Of a DNA stretch of 64,000 nt, positions 41,568 through 50,873 are shown piece by piece. How positions within the stretch are numbered: position 1 is the stretch's first letter; each line of letters starts with the position of its first letter. Source of the DNA: an uncultured Clostridiaceae bacterium. GTDB taxonomy: Bacteria; Bacillota; Clostridia; Clostridiales; Clostridiaceae. The translations under genes and the position numbers were made by a program. Location: the NCBI GenBank assembly GCA_946405135.1, contig CAMJGD010000013.1, positions 1 to 64,000 of the forward strand, read 5' to 3'. The notes under the pieces were generated by a model that was not told the origin of the DNA, did not search any database, and saw only the letters and a program-made list of their open reading frames with translations.

Positions 41568-42389
41568 GTGGAAGAAAAGCTACAAGGTAGACTCATAATT
41601 ATAGGAGGAGCAGAAGATAAAAATGGCAGTAAAGATATATTAAAATATGTATGCTCAACCATCCATAAAGAAAAAGATATTCTTGTTGTAATTACTGTAG
41701 CTACAGAAAAACCTAAAGAAGTAGGTGAAAATTATAAAAAGCTTTTTAATGAGTTAGGAGTACAAAATGTGGAAATACTCCAGGTATCCAATAGAATGGA
41801 GGCTCATCAAGCTGAAAGTGTATCTGTAGTAAAGAAAGCATCTTTAATATTTTTTACAGGAGGCGATCAGCTAAGGATAACTAGTACTTTAGGAGGTACA
41901 CCTCTTCAAGAAGAGATGATAAGTTCTTATAAAAAAGGTTGTATATTCGTAGGTACTTCTGCAGGTGCATCTGCTATGAGTGATACCATGATAGTGAAAG
42001 GGTTAGATGAAGAATCCCCAAGAAAATGTACTCTTAAAATGGCCCCAGGGCTAGGACTTATAAAGGGAGTTATTATAGATCAACATTTCGCTCAGAGAGG
42101 AAGGATAGGCAGATTATTAGTGGGAATAGCTGAGAATCCTGAAGTATTAGGAATAGGTATAGACGAAGATACTGCTTTAGTTGTAGATGATAAAGCATTT
42201 TTTACTGTTATAGGATCTGGAGCAATTTATGTATTAGATGGCTGTGATATAACCTATAGCAATGTATCTGAACAATATCAAGAGGAATTATTATGCATTT
42301 ACGGAGTTAAAATGCATGTACTTAAGAAAGGGAACAGATTTGATTTAAGCAGAAAAGTTCCCCTTGAGGAGGATAGAAAATCAGAATGA
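41568..42389 (+). CDS. cphB: Cyanophycinase (peptidase S51 family)
   Basis: Exopeptidase that degrades cyanophycin to beta-Asp-Arg dipeptides. 273 residues from GTG 41568 (AAGGAG 9 bases before); the frame open to 41559 starts inside that site. Motifs: GRLIIIGGAEDK, FFTGGDQLRI, and the nucleophile elbow GTSAGASAM, followed by KMAPGLGLIKGVIIDQHFAQRGRIGRL, all characteristic of CphB rather than other S51 peptidases. Its stop overlaps the start of cphA (ATGA), so both genes are co-translated. Confidence 0.92.
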   Translation: MEEKLQGRLIIIGGAEDKNGSKDILKYVCSTIHKEKDILVVITVATEKPKEVGENYKKLFNELGVQNVEILQVSNRMEAHQAESVSVVKKASLIFFTGGDQLRITSTLGGTPLQEEMISSYKKGCIFVGTSAGASAMSDTMIVKGLDEESPRKCTLKMAPGLGLIKGVIIDQHFAQRGRIGRLLVGIAENPEVLGIGIDEDTALVVDDKAFFTVIGSGAIYVLDGCDITYSNVSEQYQEELLCIYGVKMHVLKKGNRFDLSRKVPLEEDRKSE

Positions 42390-44998
42390 AAATATTAAAC
42401 TATAGAGTATTCGAGGGAAGAAATATATATGCACATAAAAAGTGCATAAAATTAGAATTGGATCTAGAAGGTTACAGCAATATTCCCAGTAAACATATAG
42501 AAGGATTTAATGATAAGCTGATAGCTCTTATTCCAGCTTTGAAAGAGCATAGATGTGGCATTGATGAAGAAGGCGGTTTTGTTAAAAGATTAAAAGAAGG
42601 CACTTATTTAGCTCATATATGCGAGCATGTTATTATTGCCTTGCACAATATGATTAATTTGGATATATCTTATGGTAAAGCCAGAGAAATAAGTGAAGAA
42701 AGATACTATGTAGTTTTTCAATATGTATATCCTAAAACTGCAGTAAGTATATCAAAATTGGCTGTAGATATAATAAATAGCATCATCAATAAAAAATATA
42801 TAGACATAAATTTTAAACTAAATAGCATAAAAAAAGTATTGGATAATGAAATATTAGGGCCAAGTACAGAGTCTATATGCAATGCAGCTGTAAAAAGAGA
42901 AATTCCAGTTACTTGTGTAGATGAAAGCGGCATATATCAGTTAGGATATGGTAAATATGCAAAACTAATAGATGCTACTATAGTGGATGATACCAAGTCC
43001 ATTGCGGTGGACATATCCTGCGATAAGTTCCTTACAAAAAAAATATTAAAGAATCAATGTGTACCTGTAGCAGAAGGTGGAATAATAAGCAATTCTCTCG
43101 AATTACTTATACAAGCAGAGGCAATTGGATATCCAGTGGTATTAAAGCCTAGGTATGGAAACCAAGGAAGAGGAGTGTACCTAAATTTAAAAAATGAAAA
43201 AGAAGCATTAAATGCTTATAGGGAATTAAAAAGGGACTTTAAGGATATCATTATTGAAAAGTATGTTAATGGAAAAGATTATAGAGTATGTATGGTAGAT
43301 GGCAAAGTTGCAGCTGTATCTCTGCGCTTACCACCTTTTATTGTAGGAAACGGAAAACATACTGTTCAGCAGCTTATTAAAATTTTAAATTTAGATCCTA
43401 TAAGAGGAGAAGGACATGAAAAACCCCTCACCAAGGTTAAAGTAGATTCAGAATTATTAAAGTGTATAGCAGCAAAAGGTTATGATATAGATTCCATACT
43501 TGAAAAGGATAAAAAGTTATATTTAAGAGAAAATTCTAATTTATCTACTGGTGGAATAGCTGTAGATTGTACGGATAGGATATGTAATGAAAACATAGAT
43601 ATATGTAAAAGGATATCTAAAGCTATAGGGTTAAATGTATGCGGAATAGATATATGCTGTGAAGATATTGGAAAGCCTATATACGAAAGCGGTATAATTA
43701 TGGAAGTCAATGCTGCCCCGGGTATAAGAATGCATCACTATCCTTACTATGGTAAAACTAGGGATGTAGCAGGTGCTATAGTTGACATGCTTTTTAAAAA
43801 TTCACCTACCAGTGTGCCTATAGTATCTATAACAGGAACTAACGGTAAGACTACAGTTACAAGGCTTGTAGCACACACTCTTTCTCTTATAGGTTATAAT
43901 GTAGGTATGACTACTACTGGAGGAATATATATAAATAACATGCCTATAGCAAAGGGTGATACTACAGGTTTTGAAAGCGCTAAAACTATTTTATTTAATA
44001 AGGATATAGATGTAGCTGTGTTAGAAACTGCAAGAGGTGGAATTATAAAAAAAGGACTTGGATATGATTTAGCTGATGTAGGAGTTATAACTAACATAAC
44101 AGATGATCATTTAGGTATAGATGGAGTTGATAACTTAGAAGAATTAGCTCATGTAAAGTCTTTAATTATAGAAGCGGTAAAAAGTAATGGTTATTCAGTT
44201 TTAAATGCAGATGACATTATAAGCATGAGTATAATAACAAAAGCAAAAGGTAATCTTATACTATTTTCAAAAGATAAGAATAACTCTTATCTCAGAGAAA
44301 ATATTTATAATGGAGGATATGGAGTATATATTTATAATGATTCTATCTATGTGGAAAGAAATAGGAAAATATTTTTTATAGCAGGAGTAGATGAGATACC
44401 TATTACTTTAAATGGTAAGTTAGTTTATAACATAGAAAATGCTCTAGCAGCCTGTGCTGCTCTAGCAGGCTTACAAATAGATTATTGTATGATACGAAAA
44501 GGCTTGTTATCATTTAAATGCGATGAATATAATAATCCTGGTAGATTTAATATCCATGAGGTAAATGGAAGAACTATTATACTAGACTATGGTCATAATA
44601 TAGATGGGTACAAAGCTGTTATAAATGGGGCAAAAAAATTAAAATACAATAAATTTATAGGTGTAATAGGGGTACCAGGAGACAGATTAGATTCTAATAT
44701 AATGAGTATTGGAAATATATGTGGAAAAAGTTTTGATTCCATTTATATTAAAGAGGATAAAGATAAACGAGGGCGTAAACCAGGTGAAGTAGCAGATTTG
44801 CTGGAAAAAGGTATTTTACAATCAGATAATGGCAGCAAGTGCAAAGGAAAAATATTAGATGAAGTAGAAGCTCTAGATGTAGCTCTTAAAGATTCTTCAG
44901 AAGGAGATTTAATAATAGTATTTTTTGAAGAGTACGAACCTTTATTAAAATTCATTAAAGAAAAAGGTCAATTAATCAAAAAAATTGAAATGGCCTAA
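42386..44998 (+). CDS. cphA: Cyanophycin synthetase
   Basis: Non-ribosomal ATP-dependent synthesis of the Asp-Arg polymer cyanophycin. 870 residues, the usual length. Residues 1-160 are the CphA N domain, about 220-480 an ATP-grasp domain (YPVVLKPRYGNQGRGVYL, MEVNAAPGIRMH), and from about 480 a Mur-ligase-like domain with P-loop GTNGKTT (from G484) and LETARGGIIKKGLGYD. It shares a 4-base overlap with cphB. The operon lies between sipL and ispE. Cyanophycin has been linked to spore formation in C. perfringens, so a nitrogen store for the mother cell or spore is likely. Confidence 0.93.
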   Translation: MKILNYRVFEGRNIYAHKKCIKLELDLEGYSNIPSKHIEGFNDKLIALIPALKEHRCGIDEEGGFVKRLKEGTYLAHICEHVIIALHNMINLDISYGKAREISEERYYVVFQYVYPKTAVSISKLAVDIINSIINKKYIDINFKLNSIKKVLDNEILGPSTESICNAAVKREIPVTCVDESGIYQLGYGKYAKLIDATIVDDTKSIAVDISCDKFLTKKILKNQCVPVAEGGIISNSLELLIQAEAIGYPVVLKPRYGNQGRGVYLNLKNEKEALNAYRELKRDFKDIIIEKYVNGKDYRVCMVDGKVAAVSLRLPPFIVGNGKHTVQQLIKILNLDPIRGEGHEKPLTKVKVDSELLKCIAAKGYDIDSILEKDKKLYLRENSNLSTGGIAVDCTDRICNENIDICKRISKAIGLNVCGIDICCEDIGKPIYESGIIMEVNAAPGIRMHHYPYYGKTRDVAGAIVDMLFKNSPTSVPIVSITGTNGKTTVTRLVAHTLSLIGYNVGMTTTGGIYINNMPIAKGDTTGFESAKTILFNKDIDVAVLETARGGIIKKGLGYDLADVGVITNITDDHLGIDGVDNLEELAHVKSLIIEAVKSNGYSVLNADDIISMSIITKAKGNLILFSKDKNNSYLRENIYNGGYGVYIYNDSIYVERNRKIFFIAGVDEIPITLNGKLVYNIENALAACAALAGLQIDYCMIRKGLLSFKCDEYNNPGRFNIHEVNGRTIILDYGHNIDGYKAVINGAKKLKYNKFIGVIGVPGDRLDSNIMSIGNICGKSFDSIYIKEDKDKRGRKPGEVADLLEKGILQSDNGSKCKGKILDEVEALDVALKDSSEGDLIIVFFEEYEPLLKFIKEKGQLIKKIEMA

Positions 44999-45001
44999 AT
45001 T

Positions 45002-45063
45002 AAATAGGTTGCACAAAGCGGTAAACAGGTTTTATAAGCTTTTGTGTATGCCTATTTTTATTT
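45002..45063 (+). terminator. Terminator after cphBA
   Basis: AAATAGG...GCACAAA and TTTGTG...GCCTATTT pair with an internal mismatch, followed by a T run. Confidence 0.65.
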
Positions 45064-45140
45064 TTAACTTTACATAAGATTAAATGTTGATGATAATATA
45101 TTTGGATAGTTAATTAACATTTAGCCGGGAGGATTTATTT

Positions 45141-45983
45141 ATGGAGCTTAAAGCTTATGCTAAGATAAATTTATCATTAGATGTAGTAGGAAAGAAGGAA
45201 AATGGATACCATCTTTTAGAGATGATAATGCAGACTATAGATTTATATGACATTATTAGAGTAGAAAAATCAGAAAAAGGTATAAATCTAGAATGTAATA
45301 AAAGCTATATACCCTTAGATAATAGAAATTTAGCTTATAGGGCAGCAGATTTGTTTATGGAAGAATACAAAATAAATTCTGGAGTGCATATATCCATACT
45401 TAAAAATATACCTGTAGCCGCTGGGTTGGCAGGAGGAAGTACAGATGCAGCAGCAGTTATTAAAGCTATGAATAAAATCTTTAATGTAAATGCTGATTTA
45501 GAAGAACTTAAAACTCTTGGACTTAATATAGGAGCGGATGTACCTTATTGTATTATAGGTGGGACAGCTTTATGTGAAGGCATAGGAGAAAGGATTACTA
45601 GCCTTCCAGTTTTCGGTAATCACATACTTGTTCTTGTGAAGCCTTCCTTTGGAATATCTACTAAAGAGGTATATTCCAATCTTGAATTAAATAAGATATA
45701 TAGGCATCCTGATACACAATCTATGATAGAAGCTATTAAAAGGCAGGATATAAACTATGTTAGTGAAAATATGAAGAATGTTTTAGAAAATGTAACTCTA
45801 AAAAAACATACTATCCTTAAAGATATAAAAAATGAAATGATTAAGATGAAAGCATTAGGTGCATTAATGAGCGGTAGCGGACCTACTGTATTTGGTATAT
45901 TTGATGATATGATGAAAGCACAATTTTGCTACGATAGAATGAAAATAAAATATAAAGAGGTTTATATAACTAGAACCATATAA
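45141..45983 (+). CDS. ispE: 4-diphosphocytidyl-2-C-methyl-D-erythritol kinase
   Basis: GHMP kinase of the methylerythritol phosphate pathway for isoprenoid precursors. 280 residues with AKINLSLDVVGKKENGYHLLEMIMQTIDL at the start, the GHMP ATP motif PVAAGLAGGSTDAAAV (about 92-107), GADVPYCIIGG and the C-terminal ALMSGSGPTVFGIF. ATG 45141 follows GGGAGG. In many clostridia ispE lies downstream of sporulation genes, as here. Confidence 0.95.
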   Translation: MELKAYAKINLSLDVVGKKENGYHLLEMIMQTIDLYDIIRVEKSEKGINLECNKSYIPLDNRNLAYRAADLFMEEYKINSGVHISILKNIPVAAGLAGGSTDAAAVIKAMNKIFNVNADLEELKTLGLNIGADVPYCIIGGTALCEGIGERITSLPVFGNHILVLVKPSFGISTKEVYSNLELNKIYRHPDTQSMIEAIKRQDINYVSENMKNVLENVTLKKHTILKDIKNEMIKMKALGALMSGSGPTVFGIFDDMMKAQFCYDRMKIKYKEVYITRTI

Positions 45984-45986
45984 AAA

Positions 45987-46036
45987 ATAAAAAAAAGTAC
46001 ACCTTTAAAAATTTGTATAGGTGTACTTTTTTTATT
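45987..46036 (+). terminator. Terminator after ispE
   Basis: AAAAAAAGTACACCT pairs with AGGTGTACTTTTTTT; strong stem and T tail. Confidence 0.9.
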
Positions 46037-46103
46037 TTGTATATTTTTTTAGTAATAGGAAGAAAATAAACAAGAAATAATAAAATTTTAAGAGGTATTA
46101 AAT

Positions 46104-46295
46104 ATGGATATCTTACATGTTTTTGATGGATATTTTTTAACTATGATGATATTAGAATGTTTCGTGCTGGCATTTATAGATAGCAAAAGCTTTAAAAATG
46201 AAGGTTCCTATGTGTTATATAAAAAAAGTAGAATAACCGCTTTAATTTTAATAATTTTATCTGTTACTTTATTTTTATTTAGAAAGTTTATGTAG
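46104..46295 (+). CDS. Small two-helix membrane protein before the gerA-type operon
   Basis: 63 residues, with hydrophobic segments FLTMMILECFVLAFI (about 11-25) and ITALILIILSVTLFLF (about 44-59) separated by a charged loop. No family recognised. ATG 46104 follows AAGAGGT. Only 18 bases separate it from the germinant-receptor A gene, so it is probably part of that operon and may be an accessory germination protein (inference). Confidence 0.65.
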   Translation: MDILHVFDGYFLTMMILECFVLAFIDSKSFKNEGSYVLYKKSRITALILIILSVTLFLFRKFM

Positions 46296-46313
46296 GGAAT
46301 GGAGTGAGAATCA

Positions 46314-47783
46314 TTGAAAGAAATAATAGAAGATACCATATATGACTCTACAGAAGAAAATATATCCTATATAAAAGAACTGTTTAAAGATAACAGTGAT
46401 GTGATATATAGAGATTTTTATGCGGGAGACATAAAAGCAGGTATTATATACATAGACAATATGACAAATAAAGAATTACTAAATGATTATGTATTGGAAA
46501 GCTTAATGCTTAATGAACATAAAATAAGAGATGTAAAAAATATAAAAGACCATTTACTTACGGTGTCTGATGTATTAGAAGTTTCGAGCATGGAAAAAGC
46601 AGTGCTTTTTATACTCTCTGGAGATACAGCTTTTTTTTTAGACGGTCTTGATAAATGTTACATATTATCTACAAGACTATGGGCTACTAGAGGTGTAGGG
46701 GAAGTTGCCAATGAAACCTCTGTAAGAGGAGCAAGGGAAGGCTTTTCTGAAGTTATAAGATTTAATACAGTGCTTGTTAGAAGAAGGGTAAGAGACTCTA
46801 GATTGAAGATAGTAGCTAAATCCTTAGGAACCAGGTCTAAAACAGATACAGCAATGTTATATATAGAAGATATTGTAAATAATGATGTACTAGAAAAGCT
46901 TAAAAGTAGACTGAATGATATAAATATAGATGCCATACTTGATAGTGGTTACGTGGAACAGCTTATAGAGGATGACAAATGGAGCCTTTTTCCTCAAGTT
47001 CAGGTTACAGAAAGACCTGATGTGGTAGCTGCTGCTTTGTATGAAGGCAGAATAGCATTGATTGTGGATAATTCTCCTCAGGCTCTCATAGTTCCAGCTA
47101 CTTTGCCTAACTTCTTTCAATCTCCAGATGATTATTATCAAAGATGGGTGTATTCTTCTGCGGTAAGGATTTTAAGATTGATTTCCATAATTATATCCTT
47201 AATAATGCCTGCCCTTTATGTAGCAGTCACCTCTTTTCATACTTCTATAATGCCTACAAAACTTGCTTATTCCATAGCTGCATCTAGAGAAGGAGTACCT
47301 TTTCCAGCTTTTATTGAAGCTATAATAATGGAACTAAGTTTAGCTTTGCTTATGGAGTCTGTAACTAGGCTACCAAGACCTATTGGTGCTACTATAGGTA
47401 TAGTTGGAGGCCTTGTAATAGGTCAGGCTGCTGTAAGTGCAGGTATAGTAAGTCCTATCATGATAATAATAGTATCAATAACTGCTATAAGCAGTTTTAT
47501 TACTACAAATTATGAAATAACTTTTGCTTTTAGGATAATGAGATTTATATTAATAATACTTTCTGCTATCATTGGACTTTATGGAATAGCCTTGGGATTT
47601 ATAATCATGACAATTCATCTCATTAAATTAAAAAGCTTTGGTATGCCTTATTTATCTCCAGTAGTTAATATAGATAGAGGGGATATGAAGGACAATTTTA
47701 TAAAGTATCCTATTGAGTACTTTATAAAAAGACCTCAGTATATGAATACCAACGATAGAATAAGGCAAAAGTCAAAAAAGTAG
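46314..47783 (+). CDS. GerA-family spore germination protein, A subunit
   Basis: 489-residue germinant-receptor A subunit (GerAA/GerKA class) in the spore inner membrane. N-terminal hydrophilic domain (about 1-290) with GDTAFFLDG, TRGVGEVANETSVRGAREGFSEVIRFN and QVQVTERPDVVAAALYEGRIAL, a family hallmark, then about five membrane helices (300-460) including FPAFIEAIIMELSLALLMES and PRPIGATIGIVGGLVIGQAAV. Start TTG 46314 after GGAGTGAG. First receptor gene of an A-B-C tricistron, immediately before spoIIR. Germinant unknown. Confidence 0.93.
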   Translation: MKEIIEDTIYDSTEENISYIKELFKDNSDVIYRDFYAGDIKAGIIYIDNMTNKELLNDYVLESLMLNEHKIRDVKNIKDHLLTVSDVLEVSSMEKAVLFILSGDTAFFLDGLDKCYILSTRLWATRGVGEVANETSVRGAREGFSEVIRFNTVLVRRRVRDSRLKIVAKSLGTRSKTDTAMLYIEDIVNNDVLEKLKSRLNDINIDAILDSGYVEQLIEDDKWSLFPQVQVTERPDVVAAALYEGRIALIVDNSPQALIVPATLPNFFQSPDDYYQRWVYSSAVRILRLISIIISLIMPALYVAVTSFHTSIMPTKLAYSIAASREGVPFPAFIEAIIMELSLALLMESVTRLPRPIGATIGIVGGLVIGQAAVSAGIVSPIMIIIVSITAISSFITTNYEITFAFRIMRFILIILSAIIGLYGIALGFIIMTIHLIKLKSFGMPYLSPVVNIDRGDMKDNFIKYPIEYFIKRPQYMNTNDRIRQKSKK

Positions 47784-47798
47784 ATTGGGGAGTTGTTT

Positions 47799-48905
47799 AT
47801 GAAAATAAATGATAACATAAAACCCTATGGATTATTTTCTACCATTGTGGTAACAGTGGTGGGGGTAGGTATATTTTCCTATCCAAGAGAAATGACAGAA
47901 GCAGTAGGTAATGACGGATGGATAGTTACTTTAGTAGCAGGCTTTTTTTCACTGCTCTTACTATATTTAATTTATGAAATAGAAAAATTAAATGATTTTT
48001 CAAGTTTTACAGACATAGTAGTTAATAACTTTGGAAAGCTAATTGGATTTTTTATACTTATAAGTTTTTCAATTTATATGACTTTAAATATGTCTATACA
48101 GATGAGAGTATTTGTAGAAGTTATAAAGATGTATCTTTTGGAGAAAACTCCTACAGAATTTTTGATTGCAGTTACTATATTAGCAGGTGCTTATGTAGTA
48201 AGATTTGGAACCAATAATTTAGTAAGATTTAATGAATTAGCTTTTTTCATAATGTTTATACCTGCAATATTTATGCTTTTAGTTGTAACTAAGGGAGCAG
48301 ATTTTACTAATGTGCTTCCTATGTTTCAAAATAAACCTATAGATTATTTTACAGCTATTTATAGCTCTTTTATATCTTTTTCAGGCTTTGAGATAGCTTA
48401 TTTAATATTACCTCTTTATAAAAACAAAGATAAAGGGAAAAGACCTTTATTAAAGGCTATAATTTTTATAACATTTTTTTACATAATAATAACTGTATTC
48501 TGTATAGCTGTATTTTCAAGAGAGCAAGTTAAACACATAATTTGGCCTACGATAACGATGATAACTTCTATAGATTTGCCAGGAGCTTTTGTGGAAAGAT
48601 GGGAAGGAGTAGTTATGACCTTGTGGATATTATTTTATTTTGCTACTCTAATAAATTTTTATTATTTTACTAGTGATATTGTAAAAGATATATTTAATTT
48701 TCAAGATACAAGGATTTCTTTGGCTATAGTAATGCCTTTTATTTATATGATAGCACTATATCCTAGAAATATAACTGAAATATACAATATAAATACAACG
48801 GTTACCAGGTGGTTTATTATGGGTAATTTAATAGTCTTACCTATAATTTTATTGATAATAAGCAGAGTAAAATACAGAAACAAAAAGGAGCATATAAGAA
48901 AATGA
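47799..48905 (+). CDS. GerA-family spore germination protein, B subunit (APC-type permease)
   Basis: 368-residue integral membrane protein with ten predicted helices, belonging to the APC-superfamily endospore permeases. Begins INDNIKPYGLFSTIVVTVVGVGIFSYPREM, then the later FISFSGFEIAYLILPLYKNKDKG and RWEGVVMTLWILFYFATLINFYYF typical of the B subunit that forms the germinant pocket. ATG 47799 follows GGGGAGTTG. 15 bases after the A gene; its stop overlaps the C gene start by 4 bases. Confidence 0.93.
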   Translation: MKINDNIKPYGLFSTIVVTVVGVGIFSYPREMTEAVGNDGWIVTLVAGFFSLLLLYLIYEIEKLNDFSSFTDIVVNNFGKLIGFFILISFSIYMTLNMSIQMRVFVEVIKMYLLEKTPTEFLIAVTILAGAYVVRFGTNNLVRFNELAFFIMFIPAIFMLLVVTKGADFTNVLPMFQNKPIDYFTAIYSSFISFSGFEIAYLILPLYKNKDKGKRPLLKAIIFITFFYIIITVFCIAVFSREQVKHIIWPTITMITSIDLPGAFVERWEGVVMTLWILFYFATLINFYYFTSDIVKDIFNFQDTRISLAIVMPFIYMIALYPRNITEIYNINTTVTRWFIMGNLIVLPIILLIISRVKYRNKKEHIRK

Positions 48906-50077
48906 GAAATTTAAAATTGTTATCTATTTTACTGCTCTGTCTTTTTCTTAGCGGCTGCTGGGATAAGGTAGAAATAGATAGAAAGATTTTTGTTTCAACT
49001 ATAGGAGTAGATGTGGGTAAGGATATAAATAAGGAGTATGAACTAAAAAAAGAAAATTTTGAAGAAGTATTTCCGCAAAAGAATGCAAATAAGCTTAAAG
49101 TATCTTTTGCTTTTCCTGATATTAGTGACTTTTCTCCCAATAAGGCAAGTGTAAAAGGTGATAATGTGTTTCCTATAGATGCTTACTCCATGCAGGGAGC
49201 TATAGATGAAATTGCAGTTAAAGCTAGTAGAGACTTATATTTGGATCATACAAGATTACTGCTTTTAGGCAGCGATTTACTATACTATCCAGATACGGTA
49301 AAAGAAGTTGTTGATTATATTCAAAGGCAGCCAAAGCTTAATAGAAGGTTATATGTTTTAATAGTTGAAGGTAAGGTAGATGAAGTTATGAATTTCAATC
49401 CACCTATAGATAAGCATATTCAAGCTTATATAAGTGGAATTATGGATAACAGCAATAGAAATGGTACTATACTCCCTGTAACTCTTAATGAGTTTTTAGT
49501 ATTATTAAGTGAAAATGGAAATGCTATACTGCCTACCATAAAGCTTGACAAAGAAAAGAATCAGCTTTCTCTTACAGGTACAGATATTATAAAAAATTAT
49601 TCCACAAAGGGACATTTAGATCCTGTAGAAACCTGTAATCTTGAAATATTAAGAGGAAATTTAAAAGGTGGAACAAAGGTAATATATGAGAATGGTCATC
49701 CGATTGATTATGAAATAGATGGAATAAAAAGAGAAATAAAAGTTAACAGAAAGGAAAATAAGCTGATATTCAATATAAAAATAAATTTAGAAGGAAAGTT
49801 AAAGGGGGCTTATATAGGAGATAATGTGTTTTATAAAGAAAATATAGATAGCATGGAAAATAGATTTAATAAAATGCTGGTAGATGAATGTGAAAAGGTT
49901 GCAAGATATACTAAGCAGGAGGTAAAGGTAGATGCCATTGGTTTAAGAGAAAATGTAGAAAAGTATCATCCCTATATATGGAATTCCGTTAAAGATAATT
50001 GGGAAGAAGCTTTTTCAAATTCACAAATAAATATAGAGGTAAATACTAACATAAGAAGAGTAGGTATATCTAAGTAA
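48902..50077 (+). CDS. GerA-family spore germination lipoprotein, C subunit
   Basis: 391-residue lipoprotein with lipobox FLSGC followed by WDKVEID, the signature of GerAC/GerKC proteins. Domain landmarks: IFVSTIGVDVGK, ASRDLYLDHTRLLLLG, IQRQPKLNRRLYVLI, and the C-terminal VDAIGLRENVEKYHPYIWNSVKDNW. ATG 48902 overlaps the B stop (ATGA), so translation is coupled. Completes a full, apparently functional receptor. Confidence 0.93.
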   Translation: MRNLKLLSILLLCLFLSGCWDKVEIDRKIFVSTIGVDVGKDINKEYELKKENFEEVFPQKNANKLKVSFAFPDISDFSPNKASVKGDNVFPIDAYSMQGAIDEIAVKASRDLYLDHTRLLLLGSDLLYYPDTVKEVVDYIQRQPKLNRRLYVLIVEGKVDEVMNFNPPIDKHIQAYISGIMDNSNRNGTILPVTLNEFLVLLSENGNAILPTIKLDKEKNQLSLTGTDIIKNYSTKGHLDPVETCNLEILRGNLKGGTKVIYENGHPIDYEIDGIKREIKVNRKENKLIFNIKINLEGKLKGAYIGDNVFYKENIDSMENRFNKMLVDECEKVARYTKQEVKVDAIGLRENVEKYHPYIWNSVKDNWEEAFSNSQINIEVNTNIRRVGISK

Positions 50078-50133
50078 GCTAGCCTAAGTTTGATTAAATA
50101 AATTTAAAAAAATAAAAGAAATTTACCCTGCAG

Positions 50134-50162
50134 GTATAAAAAGTAAAATAATGGAAAGAATA
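50134..50162 (+). promoter_or_regulatory. Sigma-F-like promoter of spoIIR
   Basis: GTATA (50134-50138) and GGAAAGAATA (50153-50162) match the sigma-F consensus (GYATA; GGnnAnAnT), with 14 bp between, one base shorter than usual. spoIIR is a classic sigma-F target, so the identification is well supported. Confidence 0.65.
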
Positions 50163-50183
50163 TAGCTGTAGGGAGATGATATT

Positions 50184-50846
50184 TTGGTTAAAAAAATAAG
50201 TATTATTCTTATATCTGTTATAATTTTAAATATTTTTGTAGGTTATAGTAAAAAAGACTTTAAAATTAATGACTTTTTTGGTCAGGAAAATCTTGAACAA
50301 TCAAAAGATGATATAAATAATAAAATAATAAGATTTCATGTCATAGCTAATAGTGACTCTAAAGAAGACCAAGAGCTTAAATTAAAAGTAAAAAATAAAG
50401 TGCTAGAATATATATATCCTAAACTTAAAAATTCTAAAAGTTTAAAAGAATCTAGAAAAATACTAATTGAAAATAATGATGCTATTAAAAAAATCGCAGA
50501 AGAAGAAATAAGAAAAAATAAATATAGCTACACTGTTACTACCATGCTGTCTTTAGAAAACTTTCCTATAAAAACCTATGGTAATATAACATTACCTCAG
50601 GGCGAGTATGAAGCCTACAGGATAATAATAGGCAATGGTAAAGGACAAAATTGGTGGTGTGTCATGTTTCCGCCACTATGTTTTGTGGATGTAACAAAAG
50701 GAGAAGTTTCTAATAAAGAAACAGAAAAATGTATGAAACAGGTCTTGACAGAAGAGGAGTATAAAAATATTGATAATACTAAAAAGAAAGAAATAAAGTT
50801 TAGATTTAAAATATTGGATACTATAAAAGATTTATTAAAAAAATAA
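50184..50846 (+). CDS. spoIIR: Stage II sporulation protein R
   Basis: Forespore-made signalling protein that triggers SpoIIGA-dependent processing of pro-sigma-E in the mother cell. 220 residues: an N-terminal signal or anchor (SIILISVIILNIFVGY), then the family motif IIRFHVIANSDSKEDQELKLKVKNKVLEYI and the C-terminal GKGQNWWCVMFPPLCFVD. Start TTG 50184, after GGGAGATG. A sigma-F-type promoter lies in front. The germination operon upstream belongs to another regulon, so its own promoter makes sense. Confidence 0.94.
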   Translation: MVKKISIILISVIILNIFVGYSKKDFKINDFFGQENLEQSKDDINNKIIRFHVIANSDSKEDQELKLKVKNKVLEYIYPKLKNSKSLKESRKILIENNDAIKKIAEEEIRKNKYSYTVTTMLSLENFPIKTYGNITLPQGEYEAYRIIIGNGKGQNWWCVMFPPLCFVDVTKGEVSNKETEKCMKQVLTEEEYKNIDNTKKKEIKFRFKILDTIKDLLKK

Positions 50847-50873
50847 GGATGTAAATTTACATCCTTATTTTTT
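50838..50873. terminator. Bidirectional terminator between spoIIR and the glycosyltransferase
   Basis: A perfect palindrome with half AAATAAGGATGTAAA (arms meeting at 50855/50856), A-rich left and T-rich right. Serves the two convergent genes. Confidence 0.85.
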
